64,000 bases of DNA from Halostagnicola sp. A56 (lineage in GTDB: Archaea > Halobacteriota > Halobacteria > Halobacteriales > Natrialbaceae): the NCBI RefSeq assembly GCF_000691505.1, contig NZ_JMIP02000015.1, positions 186,001 through 250,000 of the forward strand. The letters run 5' to 3'. The notes beneath the pieces are model-generated. The model was not told the origin of the DNA. It searched no databases and worked only from the letters and a program-made list of their open reading frames with translations. Positions 37,000 through 45,769 of the stretch are shown here, one piece after another. Position numbers and translations under genes: made by a program. Each line of letters starts with the position of its first letter. Within the stretch, counting starts at the first letter, position 1.

Positions 37000-37710
37000 A
37001 TGACGAACTATGCGTACGGTCCGACGAGTAAACCCGCAACTGGCGACGAGAAACGCCTCGATGCGACGCTCGAGGCCCTCGCCGACCCCGTTCGACGCCG
37101 TCTCGTCGCGTTCGTACTCGAGGCTCCGCGATCGACGCGGACGGCCGCGGAACTCGCGAACCGACTCGAGGGTATCGACGGTCTTCCTGTTGCCTCCTTC
37201 GAGACGCTGCTCCTGGATCTGCACCACCGCCACCTTCCGATGCTCGCCGACGCGGGGGTGCTCTCCTACGATCCGGAAACGAAACGTGTCGACACAGCCA
37301 TCGGCGCTGCAACCCTCGAGGAGAAGACGCCCGACGCGTTCGAATCGGGACTCCTCGAGCACCTCGAGGGTCTGGATCGGAACGCCGACGAGACGGACGC
37401 GCTGTTCGAGGCGCTCGCCGATCCGCGCCGGCAACGGATCGTTGAGACCCTCGCCGACCGCTCGCACGCCGTCACAGTCGAGTCGATCGCGATGGATCTC
37501 ACCCGGGAACCGAACCACGGGAACACCCGGTCGGTCGCGCCTGGCGACTGGCGACACGTTATGGGAGCCATCGTACACACCGATCTGCCGCTCCTCGAAG
37601 ACGCCAGCCTAATCGAGTACGACCCCGACGAAAGCAGCGTTCGCTATCGAGACGGGGCAGGCCGAGACGACGAGACCGCCGCTATCGTCGAACTCTCGGC
37701 TTCGTGTTGA
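37000..37710 (+). CDS. Double winged-helix (DUF7344-like) regulatory protein
   Basis: A 236-residue protein with two copies of a winged-helix domain: LDATLEALADPVRRRLVAFVL near residue 20 and TDALFEALADPRRQRIVETLA near 131. Each is followed by a predicted wing ending in a LSYDPET or IEYDPDE strand. This is the pattern of haloarchaeal DUF7344 proteins, probably regulators, here as a tandem duplicate. ATG 37000 (MTNYAYG). No partner gene is obvious. Confidence 0.75.
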   Translation: MTNYAYGPTSKPATGDEKRLDATLEALADPVRRRLVAFVLEAPRSTRTAAELANRLEGIDGLPVASFETLLLDLHHRHLPMLADAGVLSYDPETKRVDTAIGAATLEEKTPDAFESGLLEHLEGLDRNADETDALFEALADPRRQRIVETLADRSHAVTVESIAMDLTREPNHGNTRSVAPGDWRHVMGAIVHTDLPLLEDASLIEYDPDESSVRYRDGAGRDDETAAIVELSASC

Positions 37711-37837
37711 GGTCTGGATCTCGAGTATTCTGATTCGTCGTCGTTTTGGTCTCGGTCACACACCGCGTTTCGCGCCGGCTCTCACGGTTTGAGGCGAAAC
37801 GGTAACACTTACCCGCACACTCCGAGCACCCACACGT

Positions 37838-38668
37838 ATGACAACGAGCGACTGGGGCGAGTGGCTTGTTCGCGCGATCGAAGACGCCGAGCCGGACGGC
37901 GTCGCCGTCTGGTACTTCGGCTGTAACGGCTTCGCGTTGAAAGGCAACGAGGGAACGACCGTTTTCATCGATCCCTATCTCGGAACGGGGAGTCCCCCGC
38001 GGACGATACGCATGATCCCCGTTCCCTTCGATCCGGCGGACGTCACCGAAGCGGACGCCGTGCTCGCGACCCACGAGCACACGGACCACGTCGACGGCCC
38101 GAGTCAGGCCCCGATCCTCGAGACCACCGGGGCGACGATGTACGGCCCCGACGACAGCCTCGCCGTCACTCGAGAGGAGGGCTGGACCGACGAGTGGGGC
38201 CTCGCAGACGACCAGTTCGAGGAGGTGTCCGAGGGCGACACGTTCGAAATCGGTGAGTTCACCGTCAACGTTGAGCCCGCGAACGACGCCGACGCGACCC
38301 ATCCCGTCAGCTACGTCATCGAACACGACGCCGGGACGTTCTTCCACGGCGGCGACTCGAAACCCGCCGAGGAGTTCGAGCGAATCGGCGCGGAGTACGA
38401 CATCGACGTGGGCGTGCTCGCCTTTGGAACCGTCGGAAACGTCCCCGATAAACAGACCGGCGAACCGAAGCGAACCCGCTGGTACAACGACGAGAACCAG
38501 ATCGTCGAGGCGGCGAACGCGCTCCGACTCGAGACGCTCTGTCCGAGCCACTGGGACATGTGGAAGGGACTGACAGCCGACCCGAAGGCGCTCTCTCACC
38601 ACACGAATAGTTTCGAGTATCCGATAAATCTCGAGATCATCGAAATCGGGGACCGCGTCGACCTCTAG
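37838..38668 (+). CDS. MBL-fold metallohydrolase (UlaG-like)
   Basis: A 276-residue protein with the metallo-beta-lactamase motif ATHEHTDHVDG near residue 78 and later metal ligands in FFHGGDSKP and SHWDMWKG. It resembles L-ascorbate-6-phosphate lactonase UlaG and related lactonases. The substrate is not known. ATG 37838; the gene stands alone. Confidence 0.85.
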   Translation: MTTSDWGEWLVRAIEDAEPDGVAVWYFGCNGFALKGNEGTTVFIDPYLGTGSPPRTIRMIPVPFDPADVTEADAVLATHEHTDHVDGPSQAPILETTGATMYGPDDSLAVTREEGWTDEWGLADDQFEEVSEGDTFEIGEFTVNVEPANDADATHPVSYVIEHDAGTFFHGGDSKPAEEFERIGAEYDIDVGVLAFGTVGNVPDKQTGEPKRTRWYNDENQIVEAANALRLETLCPSHWDMWKGLTADPKALSHHTNSFEYPINLEIIEIGDRVDL

Positions 38669-38809
38669 GAACCGCCGACCAGCCCGAGGTGGGCGCGTTC
38701 AACCGCTTGCTACTCCCGTTATCGGGGTCATACGAGCCTGTACGGCGTTCGATAGGCGTGTTGGAAACTGCCGTGCATTTTATAGTAATGGTAAGTTAAT
38801 ACTGCGCTT

Positions 38810-40711
38810 ATGAGTTCAGCCGCCGACACAGATCAGGTAATTGAAGCCAGTGCTGACGGGGTGACAGTTCGGAAGCTCTTTGCCGCCGACGAGTTCCCGG
38901 TTCCCGCAATTCGGTTCGAAATCGACTCGAGTCGCGACGAAGCGGTGACCGTCACCGTCTCCGAGACCATCCCCGAATCGTTCCCGATGGACGGCGTCGG
39001 CTTTCATCCGAACTACTACAGTGAGAACTGGACCGCGTTTCAGGACCACCACGTCGAATTCACCCGGACGCTCTCCCCGGAGGAAACGCTCGTCACCGTC
39101 TACGGCATCCGAATCGGTGACGATTCCGAAGCTGCGCCGTTTCTGACCGACTCGATCTCCGTCGAAGTCGAACTGCCGGCGGATAGCGAAGACGACGGAT
39201 CGGCCGACGACGGAGAGACTCAGGAAACGGGGGCAGACGCCGTCGGCACGTCGGGGACCGAAGTCGACGACACCATGATCGACGAGATCATCACCGACGA
39301 CCGAAACCAGGTCGTCAAAGACATGATCGCCGGCGAATCCGACTCGGTTCCCGGCCTCGACGCGGATACCGCACAAACCGATTCGGCCGAGGACGAAACG
39401 GCCGAAGCCGAGACGACCGGCGAGGACGCCGACGATCTCGGTCTCGATCGGGCGGCCGATACAGACGAATCGGACAGTGAGGGGGATGTGCTAGCGGACA
39501 ACACGGAAGACGATGTGGCGGCCGAGTCCGACGGCGTCGACCTCGAGTTCGAGGAAGACGACGTTCCCAACTCCGAAGACGAATCGGCGGTCGACGACGC
39601 CGACGACCTCGGCCTCGGTCCCACAGATACGACCGAAGATGACAGCGAGGAAGACGGCGGTGAGCTAGACGCCGGGACCGCAGACGACGGCGACGAACCA
39701 GCCGATACCGACGAACCAGACGCTGATTCGGACGACGGCGACGAATCGGCCGCTGAACCGGATTCGGACGACTCCGAGAACGATGTCGGCGTCGATACCA
39801 TCCCCTCGTTCGAAGGCGAGGGGGGCGTCGACGACGCCAGTTCGCTTAGCACACGACTCGCGGCCGAACTCCGTTCTGGATCGGTCAGCGACGAAGATCT
39901 CGAGGTCCTCCGGTCTGAACTCGATGTCGAGATGAACGGTCCCGACCTCGCGCGGGTCGATCACCTCCAGTCGCGGGTCGAAGAGGTCGCCGCCTACTCC
40001 GGGGCGATCGAATCGTTCCTCGACGAGTACGGAACCGGCGAACAGATCATCGAGCAGTTCCGATCCGAACTCGAGAGTGTCGAATCCGAACTTGACTCGA
40101 TCGATACGCGGATCGATGCGACCGAGTCGGAACTCGAGTCCGTCGTCGCGGACGTCGATCATGTCGAGTCGGAGACGGCACTGTTCGGCGAAGAGTTACA
40201 CTCGGCGACGGATCGACTCGACGAGGTCGCCGACGACGTCAAGGGAATCGACAGCAGATTCGAAGCCGTCGAATCCGAGATCGGCGCGGCCCACACCGTC
40301 GTCGAGGACCTTGAGGAAACGGTCGAAACGAACACGTCCGATATCGACGACCTCGAGAGCGAGGTCGACGGCGTCACCGAGGATGTCGAAACCGTCGAAG
40401 CGACCGTCGAGACGGTCGAAGAAACCGTCGGGGACGTCGAAGTGTCCGTCGAAGGAGTCGAAACGTCCGTCGCCGAAGTCGAGGAGACGGTCGCAACCGT
40501 CGAAGAAACCGTTGGCGCGGTCGAAGGGACCGTCGACGACGTCGAAAGTACGGTCTCTGCGGTCGAGTCGTCGGTCGAGGACGTCGAGGAGACCGTCGAC
40601 GATGTCGAGCAAACGGTTTCGGACGTCGAGGCCGAAGTCGAGACGCTCTCTGCGGAAGTCACTGATCTGAACGAGTGGCGCGACGAGCTGGGTTCGATGT
40701 TCTCGAACTAA
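38810..40711 (+). CDS. Long acidic coiled-coil protein with an N-terminal beta domain
   Basis: A 633-residue protein without signal peptide or membrane span. Residues 1-125 form a beta-rich domain (DGVTVRKLFAADEFPVPAI, then GFHPNYYSENWTAFQDHHVEF). Residues about 130-345 are a very acidic, low-complexity region rich in Asp, Glu, Ser and Thr. Residues about 370-620 are a long coiled coil, late parts of which repeat VEETV-type heptads about a dozen times. A tttata box 27 bp upstream fixes ATG 38810. It suggests a filament, scaffold or spacer protein. The HisG-like gene follows after 56 bp. I do not recognise the family. Confidence 0.75.
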   Translation: MSSAADTDQVIEASADGVTVRKLFAADEFPVPAIRFEIDSSRDEAVTVTVSETIPESFPMDGVGFHPNYYSENWTAFQDHHVEFTRTLSPEETLVTVYGIRIGDDSEAAPFLTDSISVEVELPADSEDDGSADDGETQETGADAVGTSGTEVDDTMIDEIITDDRNQVVKDMIAGESDSVPGLDADTAQTDSAEDETAEAETTGEDADDLGLDRAADTDESDSEGDVLADNTEDDVAAESDGVDLEFEEDDVPNSEDESAVDDADDLGLGPTDTTEDDSEEDGGELDAGTADDGDEPADTDEPDADSDDGDESAAEPDSDDSENDVGVDTIPSFEGEGGVDDASSLSTRLAAELRSGSVSDEDLEVLRSELDVEMNGPDLARVDHLQSRVEEVAAYSGAIESFLDEYGTGEQIIEQFRSELESVESELDSIDTRIDATESELESVVADVDHVESETALFGEELHSATDRLDEVADDVKGIDSRFEAVESEIGAAHTVVEDLEETVETNTSDIDDLESEVDGVTEDVETVEATVETVEETVGDVEVSVEGVETSVAEVEETVATVEETVGAVEGTVDDVESTVSAVESSVEDVEETVDDVEQTVSDVEAEVETLSAEVTDLNEWRDELGSMFSN

Positions 40712-40767
40712 CTCGCGAGCGCGACGAAACGCAACTCGTTTAGTTCTCGATTGCTGTTTTTCGGTCA

Positions 40768-41691
40768 ATGGGCGAGACGATCCCGATCGCGATTCCTCGA
40801 AAAGGACGGCCACTCGAGTCGGTCCTCGACCGATTGGCGGACCAACTGGGGATCGACGACCTCGCGGACGACATCAGTTCGACGCTCCGCCACGAGAAGG
40901 CGCTCACGAAAGGGTCGCTCTCGAGCGATCGCGATGTCTACCATCGTCTCGCAGCCTACAGTAACGTCGACGAGCCGACCGAGCCGGAGTACACGCTGTT
41001 TCGCGACGACCGAGCCGGCAAGCCGCGGCGGATCGTCTTCGATAGCGTCACCATCCCGCTCGAGGGCGTCGACGCCGTTCCCGACGGGACGTCGATCCAG
41101 CTCGTCGGGCGAGAGGAGCCGTTTCGGGCCCTCCGAACCCACGAGTTCGCACTCGGGTTCGACAGCGCCGACCTCGTTCTCGAAGAGGTCGTCGAACTGC
41201 GCCCGGACCCCCTCCACCGAATCGCAGACGTCAACGCTCGGATCGATCCGACCGACACCGACGTCAGGGTCGTCACCGGGCTCGGCGATACGGTCTATCA
41301 CACGCTGATGGCGACGCCGGACGCGACGCCACCGTCCGAATCGATCGACCGGGCGTTCCTCGAGGAGTACACCGGATCGCTCTGTATCGTTCCACGATAC
41401 GAGCGACTCGTGCAAGCGGTTCTGGGCACGGACATCCTCGACGGTATCGAGTTCGAGTATCCGACTCCCGCGGTCGAAGAGGAGGCCGCTATCGCCGACG
41501 CGGGCGTGGGGGTGTATCTCACCGTGACCGGATCAACCGCTCGAGAGCACGGGCTCTTGCTCGGCGAGCAACTGTTCCCGAGTGAGACGGTGCTGATGGA
41601 AAACGCGGCGGAAACGACAGCGCCGATCGACGCCGTCCGAGCGCTACTGGCCGACGGCGAAACCGAGACCGAACTCGCGCTCGGTCGATAA
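40768..41691 (+). CDS. HisG-like protein (ATP phosphoribosyltransferase fold), function unknown
   Basis: A 307-residue protein opening MGETIPIAIPRKGRPLE, like HisG (IAxPxKGRL). A middle stretch (RALRTHEFALGFDSADLVLEE) parallels the HisG substrate lobe, and ADAGVGVYLTVTGSTAREHGL parallels HisG's ADxIVDxVxTGxTLRxNGL with the phosphate-binding TGST loop. It is not normal HisG: several active-site segments differ and there is no his gene nearby. It may bind a phosphorylated sugar or nucleotide. It lies behind the coiled-coil gene and may be its partner. Confidence 0.55.
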   Translation: MGETIPIAIPRKGRPLESVLDRLADQLGIDDLADDISSTLRHEKALTKGSLSSDRDVYHRLAAYSNVDEPTEPEYTLFRDDRAGKPRRIVFDSVTIPLEGVDAVPDGTSIQLVGREEPFRALRTHEFALGFDSADLVLEEVVELRPDPLHRIADVNARIDPTDTDVRVVTGLGDTVYHTLMATPDATPPSESIDRAFLEEYTGSLCIVPRYERLVQAVLGTDILDGIEFEYPTPAVEEEAAIADAGVGVYLTVTGSTAREHGLLLGEQLFPSETVLMENAAETTAPIDAVRALLADGETETELALGR

Positions 41692-41737
41692 CGGACCGAA
41701 TCGCAGTTCTGGTCACACCGCAGTCGAAGTTTCCTCG

Positions 41738-42334
41738 CTACTCGTCGAACTGCTCGGTAACAAGCTGTCGCTCTTCCTCGTCGCGGATCACCGTGACTTC
41801 GCCGTCGCGGACGACGATATCGAGCAGCGACGACACGTCGTACTCGCTGTCGACCATCGCGTCGCCGCCGTCGACCTTTCGCATCGCAACGACGATGTCG
41901 ACGATGTTCGTGCCGATCGACTCGAGCGCCTCGGTGATCGCCCGGAGCGTCCCGCCGGTACTGAGCATGTCGTCGAGCAGGAGGACGTTGTCGTCCTGGT
42001 CGACGTCGTTGATGTACATCTCGCTTTTCGAGTACCCGGTCTCCTGCGTCAGCGAGACTTCGCCCTCGAGCCCGTACTCGCGTTTTCGGATGACGACGAG
42101 CGGGATATCCGTCGTCAGCGAAACCGCGGTCGAAATGTGAATCCCCATCGCGGCGGGGGTCACGATCTTGTCGACGTTCTCGAGGTCCGCGGCACGGACG
42201 ATCCGAGTGACGACCTCGCGCAGCAGGCTCGGCTCGAGCACCGGGACGCAGTTGCTGATCGGGTGGACGAGATACTCGTAGTCGTCTTTCTCGATGATCG
42301 GCGCGTCGTGGACCGACCGCTCCAGTTGTTCCAT
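41738..42334 (-). CDS. hpt: Hypoxanthine/guanine phosphoribosyltransferase (archaeal Hpt)
   Basis: A 198-residue purine phosphoribosyltransferase. The PRPP-binding motif [13 protein letters not shown] is at residues 117-129 and the base-side region [16 protein letters not shown] at about 56-71. It salvages free purine bases to nucleotides. A ttttatt box 26 bp before ATG 42334 suggests a leaderless transcript. It is divergent from the nucleobase permease, fitting import and salvage of the same bases. Confidence 0.88.
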   Translation of the reverse strand: MEQLERSVHDAPIIEKDDYEYLVHPISNCVPVLEPSLLREVVTRIVRAADLENVDKIVTPAAMGIHISTAVSLTTDIPLVVIRKREYGLEGEVSLTQETGYSKSEMYINDVDQDDNVLLLDDMLSTGGTLRAITEALESIGTNIVDIVVAMRKVDGGDAMVDSEYDVSSLLDIVVRDGEVTVIRDEEERQLVTEQFDE

Positions 42335-42449
42335 GCCGATACTTCTTGTGGCGCGAATAAAAGCTATTGATCGATGTTCGGTTCAGGTATTTCTTGGTAT
42401 CATGGGTTCATGCCCCTTGACGTCGCCGTTTCGGGCGTTCTCGAGCCTC

Positions 42450-42467
42450 GTCTTTTCTCGAGAAGAC
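42450..42467. promoter_or_regulatory. Near-perfect inverted repeat next to the permease TATA box
   Basis: The 18 bases gtcttttctcgagaagac form a palindrome apart from one extra t; the core ttctcgagaa (42455-42464) is perfect. It ends 4 bp before the TATA-like tataaa at 42472-42477 of the permease gene, a usual place for an activator or repressor site in haloarchaea. Confidence 0.45.
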
Positions 42468-42509
42468 AAGGTATAAATGGGAAATTCGAGAGGTGAGAGA
42501 CAACGCTTC

Positions 42510-43892
42510 ATGTCTGGACAGAGGGACAGCGAAATAGAGCTCGCGTACGAACTCGACGAAAAACCGCCGATATCGGAGGCGGTTCCGCTCGGCATTCAAC
42601 ACGTTCTGGTAATGATCGTTCCGTCGACCGCAGTCGCGTTTCTCGTTGCCGGCGAGGTCGGATTGGGGGCCGCCGATACGGGGTATCTCGTCCAGATGGT
42701 CCTTCTGTTCTCCGGACTCGCGACGATCGTTCAGGCGTACACGATCGGTCCGGTCGGTGCCAAACTCCCGATCGTTATGGGCACGAGCTTTACGTTTTTA
42801 GGGGCGGCGAGCGCCATCGGAAGCCAACAGGGATTGGCGGCCGTCTTCGGTGCGGTACTGGTCACCGGACTCATCGTCGAGGGACTCATCGGCTGGCAGT
42901 TCAGACGCATTGAGCCGTTTTTCCCGCCGCTGGTAACGGGGCTCATCGTGATCATCATCGGATTGTACCTCATCCCGACGGGGATGGAGTACGTCGGGGG
43001 CGGCGATCCGACCGCGGCGAGTTTCGGCTCCGTACAGAATCTCGGACTCGCGGCGCTCGTGTTGCTTATCGCGGTGTTGTTCAACCTCTTTCTCGAAGGC
43101 GTGGCGCGAATCCTGAGCGTCTTCATCGGGATCGCCGTCGGCTACGCGGTCGCGATCGCGTTCGGCGTCGTCGACTTCAGTCCGATCGCCAACGCGTCGC
43201 TGGTCGAGGTCCCGACGCCGGGCGAGTTCGGGTACTCGTTCGATCCCGTCGCGATCGTCACGTTCGCGTTCCTCTTTCTCGTCTCGGCGATGGAAACGGT
43301 GGGAGATATGTCCGGCATTACCGCCGCTGAAGGCCGAAACCCCGACCAGGAGGAGTTCCGCGGTGGCATCTTCGCAGACGGACTCATGAGTTCGATCGGC
43401 GCCGTCTTCGGCTCGTTTCCGGTGACCTCGTTCTCGCAGAACGTCGGTATCGTCAATTTCACGGGCATCATGAGCAGGCACGTCGTCGGGGTTAGCGGCG
43501 TCTTCCTGACGATCATGGGGCTGAGCCCGATCGCCGGAGCCGTCGTGACGACGATTCCGGAACCCGTGTTCGGCGGTGCCGTCCTCGTGATGGTCGGCAT
43601 GGTCGCCGCGAGCGGAATGCGCTTGCTGTTTTTGAACGTGGAGATGAACCGGCGGAACATGGTCATCGTCTCGACGTCGCTCGGCCTCGGTCTCGGCGTC
43701 GCGGTCGTCCCCGAAGCGCTTCAGGGGCTGCCGAGAGCGGCACGGACGTTCTTCGGCGAAGCGGTCATCATGACCGGCCTGTCCGCACTCCTTTTGAACA
43801 CGTTCGTTCCGGGCGACTCGAGTCCGCTGTTCGACGATCCGGACGAGACCGCCGATCAGGCCGGCGAAACGGCCGCGATCAGCGACGACTGA
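42510..43892 (+). CDS. NCS2-family uracil/xanthine permease
   Basis: A 460-residue transporter with about 12-14 membrane spans. The NCS2 signature is seen in the region SAMETVGDMSGI and in GSFPVTSFSQNVGIVNFTG. The N-terminus (SEIELAYELDEKPPISEAVPLGIQHVLVM) carries the IQHVL motif. It should import a nucleobase with protons. Two starts are possible; ATG 42510 is preferred because the earlier ATG at 42477 sits inside the TATA-like tataaa. The substrate, uracil or a purine, is not resolved, but the neighbouring Hpt favours purines. Confidence 0.88.
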   Translation: MSGQRDSEIELAYELDEKPPISEAVPLGIQHVLVMIVPSTAVAFLVAGEVGLGAADTGYLVQMVLLFSGLATIVQAYTIGPVGAKLPIVMGTSFTFLGAASAIGSQQGLAAVFGAVLVTGLIVEGLIGWQFRRIEPFFPPLVTGLIVIIIGLYLIPTGMEYVGGGDPTAASFGSVQNLGLAALVLLIAVLFNLFLEGVARILSVFIGIAVGYAVAIAFGVVDFSPIANASLVEVPTPGEFGYSFDPVAIVTFAFLFLVSAMETVGDMSGITAAEGRNPDQEEFRGGIFADGLMSSIGAVFGSFPVTSFSQNVGIVNFTGIMSRHVVGVSGVFLTIMGLSPIAGAVVTTIPEPVFGGAVLVMVGMVAASGMRLLFLNVEMNRRNMVIVSTSLGLGLGVAVVPEALQGLPRAARTFFGEAVIMTGLSALLLNTFVPGDSSPLFDDPDETADQAGETAAISDD

Positions 43893-43968
43893 CCGGACGA
43901 CGGGTCCACAAACGGATCTCCGGCTCACGGTCGCCAATAATTAAGCGACCCGCCGAGAACGACTACTC

Positions 43969-44349
43969 GTGAAACGAATTATTAGCACGGATAACGCACC
44001 GGCCGCTGTCGGCGCGTACAGCCAAGCGACGACGAACGGCGACCTCGTCTTCACCGCCGGACAGATCCCGTTGACACCCGACGGCGAGTTGCTCGCGGAC
44101 GAACCGATCACAACACAGACAGAGCAGAGCCTCACCAACGTCGAGCAGGTGTTAGCCGAGGAAGGCCTCGAGATGAGCGACGTTCTCAAAGTCACCGTCT
44201 ATCTCGACGATATCGAGTCCTTCGACGAGATGAACGACACGTATGCGACGTACTTCGACGAGGAGCCGCCGGCCCGAAGCGCCGTCGAAGTCGCCGCCTT
44301 GCCCAAAGGCGTCGGAGTCGAAATCGAAGCGATAGCCGCGACAGAATAA
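43969..44349 (+). CDS. RidA family reactive-intermediate deaminase
   Basis: A 126-residue protein of the YjgF/YER057c/UK114 family that hydrolyses reactive enamine/imine intermediates. APAAVGAYSQA near the start, FTAGQIPLTPDG and the C-terminal PARSAVEVAALPKGVGVEIEA (with the conserved Arg that binds carboxylates) are present. The start is GTG 43969, supported by an aataatta box about 25 bp upstream. It is convergent with the amidohydrolase gene. Confidence 0.88.
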   Translation: MKRIISTDNAPAAVGAYSQATTNGDLVFTAGQIPLTPDGELLADEPITTQTEQSLTNVEQVLAEEGLEMSDVLKVTVYLDDIESFDEMNDTYATYFDEEPPARSAVEVAALPKGVGVEIEAIAATE

Positions 44350-44355
44350 CGGCCG

Positions 44356-45684
44356 TTACGGGCGGGCTTCGTCGGGCCCATCTCGAGCGCCCTCGAGGTC
44401 CCGTGCGATTTCGGCCGCCGACTCGCGAATCTTCTCCGCGTCGAGCGAGCGAACGTCGCCGTTGTCGACGAGGACGGTTCCGTCGACCATGGTGAACTCG
44501 ACGTCGTCGCCGTGGGCCCCGAAGACGAGATGAGAGATCGGATCGTGGACCGGCGTCGCGCGCGCTTTGTCGGTGTCGATGCCGATGACGTCCGCGCGCC
44601 ATCCAGAACGGAGTTTCCCGAGTCGATCGAAGCCGGCCGCCTTCGCGCCGTTGACCGTGGCCATCTCGAATATTTCTTCGGCCGGGATGGCGACCGGATC
44701 CAACCGATCGACCTTCTGTAACAGGCTCGCCTGTCGCATCTCCGTAAACGGATCGAGCGTGTTGTTACACGGCGGGCCGTCGTTTCCGAGCGCGACCGGA
44801 ATTCCGCGCTCGAGGTACTCCATGATCGGCGCGACGCCGCTGGCGAGTTTCATGTTCGAGGACGGACAGTACGTGACGTGGGTTCCGGTCTCGGCGAGGA
44901 TCTCCCGCTCGCGGTCGTTCGTCCAGACGCAGTGGGCGAGGACCACGTCCTCGCCGGTGAGTCCGACCTCGTCTAGCCACTCGATGTTTCGCATACCGGT
45001 ATCTCCCTCGACGGTTTCAATTTCGCCTCGATTTTCGCTCGCGTGCGTGTGAATCCTGACGCCGTCGTAGGCGTCGGCGAGTGCTCTGGCTCCCCGCAGA
45101 CACTCTTCGGTACACGAGACGGCGAACCGCGGCGTGACCGCGTACCGAATTCGGTCGTCGAACGATCCGTGGTAAGCCCGGATCAACCGCTCGGATTCGG
45201 CGAGGGCGTCTTCGGTGTCCTCGAGCAGGCCATCCGGCGAGCGCTGGTCCATCATCACCTTCCCGAGAACGCCGCGAATCCCACTCTCCCCGGCGGCTTC
45301 GAACGCGCGCTCGGCGTGGTTTACCGACAAGTGGTCGATGCAGGTCGTCGTCCCGCTCTGGAGCATCTCGAGGTACCCGAGTTTCGCTGCGACCTCCATC
45401 TCCTCGCCCGACAGCGACGCCTCCATCGGGAGCACGTACTCGAAGAGCCACTCGAGGAGTTCCGAGTCGTCCGCGATTCCGCGGCCGAGACTCTGGACCG
45501 AGTGGATGTGACCGCCGACGAGACCGGGGGCGAGGAGGTCGTACTCGCGCTCCTCGAGATCGGGATATCGATCGCGAATCGCTGTGCGTTCGCCGACGGC
45601 GGCGATCCGTGAGTCCTCGACGACGACCGCCCCGTCGTCGAAGACCGTCCTCGAGTCGGCGATAACCGTTCCGGAGAGTAGCAT
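44356..45684 (-). CDS. Amidohydrolase (5'-deoxyadenosine / SAH deaminase or guanine deaminase-like)
   Basis: A 442-residue TIM-barrel deaminase. LAPGLVGGHIHSVQSLGRG carries the first metal-binding HxH, and HTHASENRGEIE, VLAHCVWTND and LGNDGPPCNNTLD carry the other metal and acid residues. The family includes MtaD/DadD (S-adenosylhomocysteine and 5'-deoxyadenosine deaminase) and guanine deaminase. With Hpt and a nucleobase permease close by, purine or nucleoside deamination is likely. The exact substrate is open. Confidence 0.82.
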   Translation of the reverse strand: MLLSGTVIADSRTVFDDGAVVVEDSRIAAVGERTAIRDRYPDLEEREYDLLAPGLVGGHIHSVQSLGRGIADDSELLEWLFEYVLPMEASLSGEEMEVAAKLGYLEMLQSGTTTCIDHLSVNHAERAFEAAGESGIRGVLGKVMMDQRSPDGLLEDTEDALAESERLIRAYHGSFDDRIRYAVTPRFAVSCTEECLRGARALADAYDGVRIHTHASENRGEIETVEGDTGMRNIEWLDEVGLTGEDVVLAHCVWTNDREREILAETGTHVTYCPSSNMKLASGVAPIMEYLERGIPVALGNDGPPCNNTLDPFTEMRQASLLQKVDRLDPVAIPAEEIFEMATVNGAKAAGFDRLGKLRSGWRADVIGIDTDKARATPVHDPISHLVFGAHGDDVEFTMVDGTVLVDNGDVRSLDAEKIRESAAEIARDLEGARDGPDEARP

Positions 45685-45769
45685 CTATCCGCTAAATTCG
45701 CGTCCGGGGCCAAAACGATTTGTGTCCGTGATGGGGTGCCAGCGCTGTCAGGAAGAGCCGACATTCCAT

